Below are positions 43,713 through 55,072 of a stretch of DNA of 64,000 bases, piece by piece (position 1 is the first letter of the stretch; the number at the start of each line of letters is the position of its first letter). The notes beneath the pieces are model-generated. The model did not search any database, was not told the origin of the DNA, and worked only from the letters and a program-made list of their open reading frames with translations. A program made the translations under genes and the position numbers. Origin of the DNA: Pseudoips prasinana (Eukaryota; Arthropoda; Insecta; Lepidoptera; Nolidae); the NCBI GenBank assembly GCA_951640165.1, contig OX621234.1:3043001-3107000 (forward strand), written 5' to 3'.

Positions 43713-44735
43713 GAATTCAAGTAATTCTATATAATGTTATTATTAAGTTTCTTTTTTGTTAAAATGTATTTTACAAAATGCAAAGTTTAAATGTAAATTT
43801 ATAACTGGGAACCATAAGTTTAAACATTCGCTGGAATTCAAACTTGCACCAGGTTTCAAGGACATTTGATCTGCCGTTATGCTATGTACGATACTCATAG
43901 TTAGATAAAATTTCCTATATGGTCTACAGAACAGAAAATAAATTCTCGGTGAGAGAAAATTTGTGACTGCTTAAAGACCTCGATTGTTTTGGTGACCGCG
44001 AGGTTTGCGATTTAGGAGTTCCGATGCGCACTTGTCTCTTCAATATTCTCCCTATGCGTAGTGGTTAAGGTTCGATCTTGGCACCGTCCTGTTACAGGAT
44101 CGATTTCCGTACAAAGCAAAAATTTAAAAAAAAAAAAAAAAAAAAATTGTATGTCTCGTTCAGAGTTTCGGCGAGCTTTATGTAAAAGATGAAAATGATA
44201 AAGAAAATTAATATATGTAGTATATCAGTTATCTTTTTACCATAGTACACGGTCTGCTTAGTTTCGAATCAGATAGCCGTGTGAATAATGTACTAAGATA
44301 TTCTTACAGAACACCTCTTTATTAGAAGTACCTAACTCAAAATTGCTCGTCCAATTTCCTTTGAGTAAAAATACTCGTAACCTAAGTATTTTTTAATACA
44401 ATGATCGTCTCTGTCAGAAGATGCCATTTTAATAATAATATAATATGATAAACGCGTTAGGGAAAAATTGTAGATATATTTTTAGAATTCACCGTCCTGG
44501 TAAATGTATTACAAGACTGCGCAATAAATAATGATGAAGTAGAATTGTAATTCTTATAAAATTAATGATTTAAGGTGGATTATATGTAGCGAATATTTAT
44601 ATCTTCGTACCATCATTGTGATATCGGTAATATGCCCACAACTGGACATATAAAGGTTTCTATTCACGTAGACTTTAAAAAAGCGCTCCCTTACGGATCT
44701 TCACAGTGGGCAGTCGATGGTGGTAATCGGACCAG
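43713..44735. other. Unassigned stretch with SINE pieces and an A-run
   Basis: 43840-43905 resembles SINE-D on the minus strand. 44040-44150 has a tRNA-like 'cgtagtggttaagg' and 'ttacaggatcgatttccg' before a 22-A run. 44210-44310 is a SINE-B tail (+). 44657-44695 is a family E fragment. Confidence 0.5.
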
Positions 44736-44976
44736 GGGCACTACCGGCTAAGTCGCCGAACATCGATTTCTTAAATGGCGTTCAAATAGATAAAGTTTAA
44801 AAATGACTTAATCAATCGTTAAATCGGCTTCAGCGTTGACAATCGATTCCGGTCCATTTATGACGTGACATGTGGTCATGGAAGCCGATTTAACGATTGA
44901 TTAAGTCATTTTTAACCTTTATTTATTTGAACGCCATTCACGAAAACGATGTTCGGCGACTTAGCCGGTAGAGCCC
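44736..44976. mobile_element. PIF/Harbinger-like palindromic MITE, copy 3
   Basis: 'gggcactaccggctaag' and 'cttagccggtagagccc' ends with CAG on both sides (44733-44735, 44977-44979). Not in a SINE. Confidence 0.85.
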
Positions 44977-45004
44977 CAGCTAGTTCTAACGATAGCTTGA
45001 ATAG

Positions 45005-45225
45005 ATTTTGACTGCACGTGTGACGCAGCGGCTAAGACAGTCGCCTCGCGCGCCGCTTCGTGTAGCAGGTTTGAGTCAGACAACTACTTGTGTGACCCAT
45101 AAATAGTTGTTCTGTGTTTAAGGGGAGCACCGGGGCAGCATACCCGCGTACTGGGGCTCCACCCATCAGGCGCCAAGATAAGTCAACGGCAGGTAGGTTT
45201 AGTCGGTGCGAGTCCGACATATCAT
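45005..45225. mobile_element. tRNA-like SINE-E head joined to a 'gtgcgagtccgac' repeat
   Basis: 'actgcacgtgtgacgcagcg' with 'caggtttgagtca' (B-box-like) at 45010-45090, followed by the minus-type repeat of 1437-1602. Related SINE-E heads lie near 57.75 and 57.95-58.01 kb. Confidence 0.55.
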
Positions 45226-45248
45226 ATACATTCCCACGAAATTTTTAA

Positions 45249-48074
45249 AATTATGTCCTCACATAGTGGCCCCCATCATCTCTCATCTGGCTAACTTATG
45301 TTTCGAGAAAGGTATTTTCCCTGGCGCTTGAAGCAAGCGATTATCACTCCCGTGCACAAGGGTGGTGACAGTGGTGAAGTGGGCAACTACAGACCGATCT
45401 CAGTCTTACCTGCTATTTCTAAAGTCATAGAAAAGTTGATTAACACTCAATTAGTTAAATATTTAGAAAAATATAATGTGTTATCAAATACGCAATTTGG
45501 CTTTAGAAAAGGCCTGTCTACAGAAGACGCAGTCATAGCACTTACTTCTCATATCGTAGACCAGGTAGACTCGGGACAGAAATGTGTAACAGTTTTCCTA
45601 GATCTCAAAAAAGCCTTCGACACTGTCTCAATCCCCACCCTTGTGTGTGGTTTAGAGAGTATAGGAATAAGAGGACTCCCTCTTGCATTATTATCTGACT
45701 ATCTTCAGAACCGTAAGCAGCGAGTAAAGATAGGAAAATATGTTAGTGGTGACATGAATACAAGCTACGGAACTCCGCAAGGCAGTGTGCTTAGCCCTAC
45801 ATTATTCTTGATATATATCGATAATCTGTGCAAAATAGAACTTGAAAATGGTAGAGTATTTTCCTACGCTGATGATACAGCCGTTACCTTCACGGGTGTC
45901 AGCTGGGATTTAACATATAAACTAGCGGAAAAGGGGCTAGCTAAAATAGCTAAATGGTTGAACCTTAATCTACTGACACTTAACACTTCTAAAACAAATT
46001 ATATAGCATTCACAAATTATGATAAGTGAATGGGGTAAAAGAAATCGCCTTACATTTGCTCCTCATAAAACCTACCAACTCCTTCTTAAAGGTGAACTAA
46101 AATCCCCCCCGGGCGTAAAACTTAATAATGTTACTGTAAAACGCAAAATATCAACCTGTTATTTGGGTTTAGTTTTAGAAAAGAATTTCTCGTTTATAGA
46201 ACATATTAAATCAGTTGGGGAAAAAGCTAAGCGAAACTTTTTTGCACTTACAAGGATATCGACGGCAACCTGGGGCCTCTCTTTTAATACTCTTAAAATC
46301 ATTTACGGGGCAACCTATCTTGGGTGTATATGCTACGGCTCGCCTGTGTGGGCTGATAGGGCTACCATCGGAGCTGCTCGCCGTAAATTACTACAAAGCC
46401 AGAGGTTGGCGTTGATATTTCTGTGTAAAGCCTATAGAACAGTGAGCACAGAGGCCCTACCTGTCCTAGCGGGTGTACTACCGGTTGATCTTGAAGTACA
46501 AAGACGAGCAGCAATGTATTATTCTACGCGCGATAATTTAGAAAATGATTTCTTATCATTACGCGACCGTGCGAAAATAACCAGGCTATTTATGCCAATA
46601 GCTGACTTAAATAACGAACTACTAAATGAATGGCAATGTAGATGGAATACGTCAACCAAGGGTCGCCATCTGCACCAGTTCTTTCCGGACGTACGCGAAC
46701 CGTTAAATAAAACTTGGCTAATCATAGACCATTGTGTTGCACAATTTCTTACCGGACACGGCAATTTTAAAAGTAAATTGTATAGTTTCAAATTAGTATC
46801 TTCACCAATCTGTCTGTGCTCAACATCCAGTAACGAATATGAACAAACTGCTCACCACATCCTGTGGGAGTGTGATCTCTGGCAAAATCAGCGTGATATT
46901 ATGTTAAACAGCTTGCAACCAATATCTGGAGTAGTTTATTATACGGATCTTGTAGCAACAAGGAACAACTTCCGTGCGTTTAAGCGTTTTTGCCATACCT
47001 ACTATTGGAATCAAATATAACAGCTCACTTAGGACCCTTAAATTGATCCTCGGTGCTTTTGCAGCTGACTTCTCTAGTTGCAAATCTCTCATTTTATTAG
47101 GCTATAGCCTCTTTACATCATTCTGTCTCCCGCTTTGCTCTGGAGGGAAGTGGAACTATTAAATTTCTAACTCCTCCTTTTTTCTGTTTCTGATTAAATT
47201 CGTTGCGGGATCCAAGACAGTTAAAGCGATTCCCCGGGACATGCCGGAGCTTCACCGCTCAGTGTCATTTCATTGTGTGCCACTGTTGATCCTGGCTTAC
47301 AGGAGTTGCAGTGGTGGGTAAGAGGGAGGGACTAGTCCCGTTTAAAAAAAAAAAAAAAAAAATTATAATAATTCTCAACCTGGAAGTAACTTCAGTCTCA
47401 AAATCCACACCTGTGGCACCATTAACGATATAAACTGTTCCTGTAATCCGATAGCAAAAGTCCCTAGTACGAAATATTTAGGAGTAATGCTAGACCAACG
47501 CTTGTCGTGGCATGTACATAGTGATATGGTTATGACCCGCACCAGAAAGCTCATTTGGATGTTTAAGACCCTGAGACATGTTGCTTCGAAAGATTTATCA
47601 AATCAAATATATATTGCATAAGCCCAATCAGTTTTAATATATTGCATACCGGTGTGGGGTAGCGCTACAAAAATAAAATTCTTAGAGCTTGAAAGAGCAC
47701 AAAGGGCACTCTTAAAGGTGATGTATTTTAAGCCGTACAGATTTCCTACTGAAAGTCTTTATTCCCAAAGTGGTCACCTTACAATCAGAAAACTATATGT
47801 TCTCTAAATTGTGCTGAAAGTACACAAAAAGCTCTCGTTTGCACCCAGTACTCGCAAAACGAAAAGAACACCAAATGTAGTACCATCTACCCTTACGCAT
47901 ACAGCATACGCAAACAAACAGTACAAAAGACAATCCGCCTACCTTTATAATAAAATTAATAAGACCCTACACTTGCACCCTTTGACATATCGTGACTGTA
48001 AAAAGTGCTTAACCGAATGGTTAAAACTTAGGACCTATGATGAGGTAGAAGCCTTACTGCATACTATTGCCTAA
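45249..48074 (+). pseudogene. Non-LTR retrotransposon family A, copy 2, split by family B
   Basis: Coding starts upstream of the first ATG: in another frame 45249-45325 reads VAPIISHLANLCFEKGIFP, so a 1-base shift lies near 45322. The main frame (to 46029) has NYRPISVLPA, FGFRKGLSTEDAV, FLDLKKAFDTV, GTPQGSVLSP and YADDTAVT. It is interrupted at 46026-47359. After it the C-terminal half resumes (KYLGVMLDQRLSWH, RKLIWMFKTLRH) with stops near 47620 and 47805, ending 48074 with KKCLTEWLKLRTYDE. Removing the insert and one target copy restores the frame across the junction. Not functional. Confidence 0.93.
46026..47359 (+). pseudogene. Family B non-LTR retrotransposon, 5'-truncated, inside family A
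   Basis: Begins in ORF2 just after the YADD region (SEWGKRNRLTFAPHKTYQLL). It continues open to 47020: STCYLGLVLEKNFSFIEHI, YGSPVWA, then the CLC...HHILWEC cluster near residues 256-285 of the frame. The layout is that of R1/I-group elements. The 3' UTR (47021-47345) ends in GGGACTAGTCCC and poly(A). The duplication is 'aaattatgataa' (46014-46025) against 'aaattataataa' (47360-47371), 12 bp with one change. The reading frame has no internal stop, suggesting a fairly recent insertion. Confidence 0.93.
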
Positions 48075-48100
48075 CTATACTAAAACATCCTTCACTCACC

Positions 48101-48136
<36 letters not shown>

Positions 48137-48425
48137 CACTCCTACATACACACACACACACATGCACTCCTACATACACACACACGTATACAAACACAGA
48201 CGTACTTAAACACCATACTGCCACAACCACAATAAATTCATATTTTTATTTTTGCTATTTTAAACAGGAAACACACTTTTGTTATGTATTCACACTTCTA
48301 CATTTGGTCGATCTGTGAAGAGCGGGGCCTCATATCACAAGTATTTAATATACTTAAAAGAAGACCCCTATGTAAGATAAATTGTAGTAGTATAAGATAC
48401 TGAAATAAACTATTTTTATTATTTA
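48075..48425 (+). mobile_element. Family A 3' UTR with CA arrays
   Basis: (CA)n at 48103-48134 and further CA blocks with a repeated 'catgcactcctacataca' to 48185. Then 'gagcggggcctcatatcaca' and a TTATT-rich end near 48425. Confidence 0.75.
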
Positions 48426-48896
48426 TTATCTATTCGAAAGTTAATCATAGGTGCACTTCGTGGAATAATAAGTTAATATTTTTAATTGTTATCGGGAAGA
48501 GAAACGGCCACGGCTAGCCACAATATGATTTTAAATCATAATTTGAATAAGAGAGACCACATCACAGGATGTGCTAATCTCATAAAAGCTCTCAAAATAA
48601 ACACAAGATCTGATTATAGCTGTGAGGCTGATCGCAGATAGAAAGAATGAAATGAATAGAAAAAAATAAATATTATAAAATTGCTCCGAGGAATAAAAAA
48701 GGAGCGGCTCATTAGGAGCGCCTCAATATAGGAGCGCTTCGGGGAATACGTCGCCTGAGGTGGTGTAATAAAATATGTATTGCTTATTCTAAATAGAACA
48801 ATGACAACTTGACTGTAGGTCTTGGGCACCTCTGGCTCAGTAAGGTTCGCTAATAATTAGACCAACAGGCCAATCGAGACTCGATCCCCACCAGAC
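48426..48896. other. Unassigned spacer
   Basis: 'ggagcg.ctc' motifs near 48690-48740; nothing else recognised. Confidence 0.4.
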
Positions 48897-49200
48897 CTTG
48901 TACTATGGAAACCAATTAACTGATATAAGTACATATTACATATTTAAATTTATACTTATATAGATAATTACACCCAGACTCAGGACGAATAGACATGTTC
49001 ATGCACACAAATATCTGTCCTGGGTGGGAATCGAACCCAATACCTGCGGGGTCAAGTGCAAGCATTTACCAATCACGTCAATTATATGTGCATGTATTTA
49101 GAAATGTTTATGTATGTTTATCAGTGGTCCGTTTTCCATAGTACAGGCTCTGTATAGATTGGGATCAGATGTCAGTGTGTTAGTTGTAAAAGATATGTTA
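48897..49200. mobile_element. SINE-B copy (minus) followed by a SINE-B tail (plus)
   Basis: Minus copy 48897-49085 with head 'gggtgggaatcgaacccaat'; plus-strand tail 49090-49190 ('catagtacaggctctg', 'gggatcagatg'). Confidence 0.75.
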
Positions 49201-49216
49201 TATTTTCTTTTTGTAT

Positions 49217-49453
49217 GTGACAATGTCACACAGATCATCCTAGCCCCAAACTAAGCAAAGCTTGTACTATGGGTACCAGGCGACGATATACATACTTATA
49301 TAGATAGAGACATACTTAAATACATAGAAAACATCCATGACTCAGAGACAAATATTCGTGCTCATCACACAAATATTTGCACTTACCGGGATTCGAACCC
49401 AGGACCACCAACTTCGTAGGCAGGAGCATTACCAACTAGGCTACGGTGACCGT
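49217..49453 (-). mobile_element. SINE-A, copy on minus strand
   Basis: Complete inverted copy from 'gacaatgtcacacagatcat' to 'ccaactaggctacggtgacc'. Confidence 0.9.
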
Positions 49454-49626
49454 ATTATAATATATATTTGTATCCTAATAATATATGGCCCCCGAGATAT
49501 ATGCGTTTCATTTAAAAAGGACACACGATTTTCTACTGTTAAATAGACTAAAAATACTCAATGTGTGTAGTTATTTTAGCTTACACTCTGTTCAATGAAA
49601 ATTACAATATACAAAGTGTAACACAC

Positions 49627-49874
49627 ATCATCATCATCATCATATCAGCCGAAAGGCCTCCCCCAAAGATCTCCACAATTGCCGGTCCGCTATTCGCATC
49701 CAGCAGTTTCCAGCGACCCGCACAAGATCATCGGTCCATCTTGTAGGAGGCCTGCCCACGCTGCGTCTTCCGGTTCATGGTCGCCACTCGAGAACCTTTC
49801 TGCCCCAACGGCCGTCGGATCTACGAGCTATGTGGGCCGCCTACTACCACTTCAGTTTTGCAATTCTTCGGGCA
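49627..49874 (-). mobile_element. RTE-1 3' fragment
   Basis: (CATCAT)n start, 'ggcctcccccaaagatctcc' to 'gttttgcaattcttcgggc'. Small deletions near 49650 and 49687. Confidence 0.85.
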
Positions 49875-49888
49875 TACATACATAGTAT

Positions 49889-49995
49889 GAGTTAATCAAA
49901 CAATCAATTTAAAATTTATGTTTAATTGAATAATTGATGTATACAAGTTCTAAATTGATTGTTTGATTGCGCTGCTTGATTAACTCGTCCTATCC
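49889..49995. repeat. Imperfect inverted repeat
   Basis: 'gagttaatcaaacaatcaat' mirrors 'attgattgtttgattgcgct..ttgattaactc' with a small extra loop on the right arm. Looks like a short foldback element. Confidence 0.7.
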
Positions 49996-50049
49996 ATGTA
50001 GCTTGTGTAATTTAAAAATGATGTTCAGTTTCATTCAATGACATTGTGT

Positions 50050-50294
50050 ATAATAATAATAATATCTAGGGACAATGTCACACAGGTCATCCTAGCCCCA
50101 AACTAAGCAAAGCTTGTACTATGGGTACCAGGCGACGATATACATACTTATATAAATAGATAAATACTTATATACATAGAAAACATCCATGACTCAGAAA
50201 CAAATATTCGTGCTCATCACACAAATATTTGCACTTACCGGGATTCGAACCCAGGACCACCAGCTTCGTATGCAGGAGCACTACCAACTAGGCA
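50050..50294 (-). mobile_element. SINE-A, minus strand, head clipped
   Basis: 'ctagggacaatgtcacacag' to 'gcactaccaactagg'; the last head bases are replaced by other sequence. Confidence 0.88.
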
Positions 50295-50324
50295 CTACCA
50301 AAAATGTCATTGGTTCCATATATA

Positions 50325-50580
50325 ATAATATAAAAAATCTAGGAACATTATTCACATATTGCCATTTATCCCAAATTAAGCACCAAGCTTGTACCATGGA
50401 AATCAGAAAACTGATATAAGTAATACATATACTACTTTTTCTTTTGTAAAAACATACTTTTATAGATAATTACAGGACAGACAAACAGACATCATTATTC
50501 ATGCACGCAAATATCTGACCTGGGTAGGAACTTGCGGCGTGAAGGGCAAGCATTTACCAACCATGCCAACTGGCCCGTCA
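50325..50580 (-). mobile_element. SINE-B, diverged copy
   Basis: 'atctaggaacattattcaca' to 'ccatgccaactggcccgtca'. Confidence 0.8.
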
Positions 50581-50584
50581 TATC

Positions 50585-51260
50585 TTAAATAAAATAAAAA
50601 AGGTTGTTATTCACGTAGACTTTAAAAAAGCGCTTTTAAATGGTCAGAACATGTTCGTAGTAATTAATTTATAATTATTTCTAGGTACATATAGATATTT
50701 AGGTACACGGATTGTAGGAAATGTCACCCAAAGAGCATTGGAAAGGGCTATGCTTGGAGTTTCCCTGCGAGATCGAATCAGAAATGTTGAGATCCGCAGG
50801 CGAACCAAAGTAACCGACATAGCCGTAAGAATTGCCGAGCTGAAGTGGCAGTGGGCAGGGCACATAGCTCGTAGAGTCGACGGCCGCTGGGGCAGAAAGG
50901 TTCTCGAGTGGCGACCAAGAACCGGAAGACGCAGCGTGGGCAGGCCTCCTACAAGATGGACCGATGATCTTGTGCGGGTCGCTGGAAATCGCTGGATGCG
51001 AATAGCGCAACACCAGCAATTGTGGAGATCTTTAGGGGAGGCCTTTGTCCACCAGTGGACGCCTTTCGGCTGATATGATGATGATGATGATGATGATGAC
51101 TGTAGGAAATAATTTACAATAAGATTTATTTTATAATAGCAACGATATTGAGCTAACTTAAATTAAGTTATTGTCAAGGATCATGTGTAGGTTTAATTAT
51201 CTAAATTCTAAATTTTAGCTATATTTTTACTGCATATTGTCTGAATGGTTCTGTCTATAT
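50585..51260 (-). mobile_element. Family E repeat, split by RTE-1
   Basis: 'gttgttattcacgtagactt' to 'ggtacacggattgtaggaa', resuming at 51101 as 'tgtaggaaataatttac' and 'taagttattgtcaaggatca'. Confidence 0.78.
50723..51100 (+). pseudogene. RTE-1 3' end with 10-bp TSD, open frame retained
   Basis: The frame 50738-51073 (111 residues) reads MERAMLGVSLRDRIRNVEIR, KWQWAGHIARR, RTGRRSVGRPPTRWTDDL and QLWRSLGEAFVHQW, the best-preserved RTE-1 C terminus here. The tail is (ATG)n (51076-51099). 'tgtaggaaat' flanks it at 50713-50722 and 51101-51110. Catalytic domains were never copied, so it is a dead-on-arrival insertion. Confidence 0.95.
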
Positions 51261-51489
51261 TAAGATACGAATTAAACGTTATTATTATGGCGGAACTTGT
51301 GTTTATAACGACGGTCGCGCTTTAATGCTACCACCGGATCCAATGCGCCCCAACTGAGAAGACCCGGCGAATCAAACTCAGCGGGTGTCTCTACTACCGG
51401 TTTCAACAGGGAACACCCAAATACTCCGAAATATTTTATTCCGAATTTTGATGTTCCGATTTTCAAAAGTCCGAACTCCATAATACCTA

Positions 51490-51496
<7 letters not shown>
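51261..51496. other. Left flank of the intact element: degenerate 'ttccga' repeats
   Basis: 'attccgaattttgatgttcc' and 'gattttcaaaagtccgaact' are imperfect repeats of a short motif. 51350-51390 ('gcgccccaactgagaagacc', 'cggcgaatcaaactcag') resembles 57580-57610. Identity unknown. Confidence 0.5.
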
Positions 51497-51528
<32 letters not shown>

Positions 51529-51716
51529 ATTGGGACATAAAACAGTTACACATTAGGTATAGTTAAATTATTTAAATATAAATTTTAAGAATAGGTAAAC
51601 GTGTAACCCACACCAATGTCCGCGAATTAATGTTAAAAATAGGTAGTAATAAATGCGTGCATTAATTAAGCAGAGAAGTACCTATGTAGGTACTAGTGAG
51701 TAGGTATTAACTATAA

Positions 51717-54560
51717 CTATTTTAGTAGTTCAGTAGCCATTTTTTTGAACTTAAAGTGCGATAGTGCAAAAATGTCCAAATCGTGGAAGTGTGTGTTATA
51801 CGTTTCCACAATGCATCGGAGAGGCACCCGTGCGCCAGCGTGAGTTCTGCACCGCGCGGTGTGGAACAGCCGGGGCACGCGTGCCTCTCGACGCATTACA
51901 GTTCTAGGTACAATATAACATAAGTTGTTAGTGATGTCAGTGCAATCAAACTTGTTATTACAAAGACCATGAAGCATCATGACCATCAGTAAACTACGTC
52001 TGGACTGTAAGCTCTGAAGTTTATAGCGTTCCAATAAATCTGTGTATGGTATTCTAGACTTAGTGCATCTATAGTGCATAGATCGTAGAAATTTTTTTTG
52101 AACAATTTCTAGTTTTTTTATGTAAACGTCAAAAATAGGGCTCCAAATCGGGACTGCGTATTCCAATTGAGAACGTACTAAGGTTTTATATAAAAGTAAA
52201 AATGTCGACGGTCTTTTAAAGTCAGATGACGATCTCATTATAAATCCAAACATACGATACGCTTTATTAATGACATTATCTATGTGACAGTCGAAGTGTA
52301 ATTTTGAGTCGATTAAGACCCCAAGATCTCTAATACGGTCGACTCTTTGTAGACTGATATCACATAGATTATAATCGAATGTTATAATGTTTCTGTTTTT
52401 TGTGAAAGTAATTATATTGCATTTGGGTAAGCTGAGCTGAAGTTTATTTTGTAAACAGTATCGAGAAAGTCTATCTAGGTCTTCCTGTAAAAGTAGGCAA
52501 TCTTGTATGGTTTTGCATGTCTTGTAAATTTTGATATCGTCGGCGTACATTAGAAATTGGGAATGGATGAAACATGTTTTAATGTCATTAACGAATAAAG
52601 TATACAATAGTGGCCCAATTATTGAGCCTTGGGGCACACCAGATGTGACGATAATTGGGTTAGATTGGAAGCCATTAATAACCACCTTTTGTGATCTATT
52701 AAATATGTAAGCCATGAACCAACGCAATAGGTTGCCACGGATACCATTATAAGCAATTTTATCTAGTAGCAATTTATGGTCCACCTTGTCGAAAGCCTTC
52801 CGAAAATCGGTGTACACAGCGTCAACCTGAATCTGTCCATCCATATTTTTAAATAAATAATCTGTAAAAACCATTAGATTGGTATTAGTTGAACGACGTT
52901 TCACAAATCCATGCTGTTCACGAACTATAAGGTTGTGAATCTGTGAGTATAATGCGCCATGTACAAGACTCTCGAAAAGTTTCGACAAGGTGGAGAGTAT
53001 CGAAATAGGACGATAATTATTTATACTTGATTTGTCACCACTCTTAAACACCGGTGTGATATTAGCCCGTTTCCAAATATCGGGAAAAGTCCCCTCGCGC
53101 AAGCATTTATTAAATAAAATATGGAGTGGAAGGACTATGTTATTTGCGATTTTCTTTATAAAGATAGGTGGAATGCCATCAGGACCTGAACCTTTAGTCG
53201 AGTCAAGTTTTTTTATCGCATTATGTATTGTATCGACTGGTAAGTAGATGTCAGAGATACAAGGCGAATTATCTGCATATGCACTAGGTGACTGCCACGT
53301 CATGGGGTCTAAGGTCGAGGGTTCATAAACAGAAGTGAAATAGGTTGAAAACATATTACATATATCAGTCGGATTATTAGAATTAAGATTTTCAAGATAC
53401 ATGCTCGCTGGAATCTCCACTCTGCCTTTTCGATTAGAAACGTAAGTCCAGAAATGTTTTATACTAAGCGGGATGCTGTCTTCAACCGATTTCATGTATC
53501 TTGCGAAACATGTAACACATTCAGACTTAAAACGTTTACGATGGACTGAAAAACTTTCATAATCCGATGCATTGGAATAAATTTTCCATTTTAGCCAAGC
53601 TTTTTCCTTGGTTTTGAAAATACGAATTAGGGCAGGAGAGAACCACACTGGAAAACGTGATTTTTTTATGCGAGTAAATGGAACATGTGTTTTGATAATA
53701 CTATAAATTTTATCATAAAATATTTCAACCGCTCGATGAGCTGACGACTCGTATAACAATTGATTCCAGTCTAATTTGCACAGCTCGTTATTAATTAAAT
53801 CATATTTGGCCTTATAAAAATTATGTTTAGTATATAATTGCCGTTTCATTGGTATAACTTTTGTATCTAGCGACGTTACTACCAAGAAGGCGGGGTGGTA
53901 AGTATCAATAGGTAACAGTGGTAGACAAGTTTTGGCCTCGCAGTCAACGTTTGACAGAAACAAGTCAAGTATGCGTCCTAAATTATTCCTTATTGTATTG
54001 TATTGAAAAGTTTTAAGTTTTTTAAGTATTAGTAAAAGAAATAAAATCACATAGTTTATTCCACTACGGTCCAACCATTTTAGGCCTGGTAAATTATAAT
54101 CACCTAATACGAAAACTGCGTCAGTACTAGTGTCGTTAATGAAGTCTTGCAAAATATCTAAGTGTGATGTATACAAGTGGTCCGGTGAATTCGGCGGTAA
54201 ATAGGCTGCACTAATAAAATGGCGCTTAGAGGGCCGCGACGCGGGCAGCTGCACCAATACGTGTTCAATAGCAGCATGCGAGGCGCGCATCAAAACGTTA
54301 GAAGGTCGTAACGTTTTCAAAACGGCTATGAGCACACCGCCACCATCTCGTTTTCCCGTAATACTTCGGTCACGGTCACATCTAAACACCAGATACCTAT
54401 CGTCAATGAATTCACTGTCAGATATGGTGGGTATTAGCCATGTCTCCGTGAGAACTATTACGTCATAAGAAAATGATAAAATATTTATAAATAAGGTGTG
54501 GAGCTTAGTACGAAGTCCTCTGCAGTTTTGGTAGTAAATATTTAAATTGTACTTATCCAT
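51717..54560 (-). CDS. ORF2: endonuclease and reverse transcriptase of non-LTR element
   Basis: 947 residues from the chosen ATG (MDKYNLN); an in-frame ATG 11 codons upstream (54593) would add a hydrophobic stretch and is less likely. Numbering below is from that upstream ATG. An APE-type endonuclease occupies about 13-235: NCRGL (N23), TETW (E50), GGGVLI, AAYLPPN (Y131), LGDYNLPG (D165, N167), ILDLFLSN (D210) and YHPA (H233, where many relatives have SDH). The reverse transcriptase spans about 480-740: NNYRPISILS, HGFVKRRST, YTDFRKAFDKVDH (D596), SGVPQGSIIGP and MYADD (D685, D686). The C-terminal region continues past SQLEYAVPIWSP without an RNase H or Cys/His cluster that I can see. Function: nick the target DNA and reverse-transcribe element RNA there. 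All expected catalytic residues are present, so it may be competent. Clade: Jockey/CR1-like group, not resolved. Confidence 0.95.
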   Translation of the reverse strand: MDKYNLNIYYQNCRGLRTKLHTLFINILSFSYDVIVLTETWLIPTISDSEFIDDRYLVFRCDRDRSITGKRDGGGVLIAVLKTLRPSNVLMRASHAAIEHVLVQLPASRPSKRHFISAAYLPPNSPDHLYTSHLDILQDFINDTSTDAVFVLGDYNLPGLKWLDRSGINYVILFLLLILKKLKTFQYNTIRNNLGRILDLFLSNVDCEAKTCLPLLPIDTYHPAFLVVTSLDTKVIPMKRQLYTKHNFYKAKYDLINNELCKLDWNQLLYESSAHRAVEIFYDKIYSIIKTHVPFTRIKKSRFPVWFSPALIRIFKTKEKAWLKWKIYSNASDYESFSVHRKRFKSECVTCFARYMKSVEDSIPLSIKHFWTYVSNRKGRVEIPASMYLENLNSNNPTDICNMFSTYFTSVYEPSTLDPMTWQSPSAYADNSPCISDIYLPVDTIHNAIKKLDSTKGSGPDGIPPIFIKKIANNIVLPLHILFNKCLREGTFPDIWKRANITPVFKSGDKSSINNYRPISILSTLSKLFESLVHGALYSQIHNLIVREQHGFVKRRSTNTNLMVFTDYLFKNMDGQIQVDAVYTDFRKAFDKVDHKLLLDKIAYNGIRGNLLRWFMAYIFNRSQKVVINGFQSNPIIVTSGVPQGSIIGPLLYTLFVNDIKTCFIHSQFLMYADDIKIYKTCKTIQDCLLLQEDLDRLSRYCLQNKLQLSLPKCNIITFTKNRNIITFDYNLCDISLQRVDRIRDLGVLIDSKLHFDCHIDNVINKAYRMFGFIMRSSSDFKRPSTFLLLYKTLVRSQLEYAVPIWSPIFDVYIKKLEIVQKKFLRSMHYRCTKSRIPYTDLLERYKLQSLQSRRSLLMVMMLHGLCNNKFDCTDITNNLCYIVPRTVMRREARVPRLFHTARCRTHAGARVPLRCIVETYNTHFHDLDIFALSHFKFKKMATELLK

Positions 54561-55072
54561 CGGTAAAAGAAAAAATATAAAATACGTTACCAAAACAAGG
54601 CTTAAAGTTCATTACAATTAGAGATCTGAACGAATTAAAATATGTAACAAGTAAATGAGTTTTACAACACATATAGAATGTTATCAATAACGGCAAATAG
54701 GAACGATAATATTTTAAGCACGATCGTATAACTATTGTTCTATCTTTGCAAAAGTATAATTATTTACTATCTGTTCTTAAAAACACTAATATATAATTAA
54801 GTTTAACTACACTAACATGGTCTTGCTTCTTACTATTAATTAACGAAACATAATTAAGAAAGTTATAATATTTTAAATTCATTGCACATTTATTTTGAAG
54901 CATGAGGGTCATCGGTAGGTTATTCGTACTAACTTCAATAGTAAAAACGGCGTAAACAACACAGAGTAGACTACGAGTCAGAGAAGTCGCACTTCGGGCT
55001 AAACAAGATAACATGTAATAAAAAGTTAGACTGCACTGAAACCAAACTTTGACTCTAATACACATAAATATA
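54561..55072 (-). other. Inter-ORF region of the intact element
   Basis: 512 nt, AT-rich, no convincing frame. A 142-residue frame (54760-55188) overlaps the end of ORF1 in another phase and has no domain. Such a long gap is unusual: many related elements have overlapping or closely spaced ORFs. Confidence 0.6.

Noticed and set aside
48067..48318. 83-residue His-Thr-rich frame
   Set aside because: Translation of the (CA)n microsatellite.
53032..53247. Plus-strand 71-residue frame
   Set aside because: Antisense shadow of ORF2.
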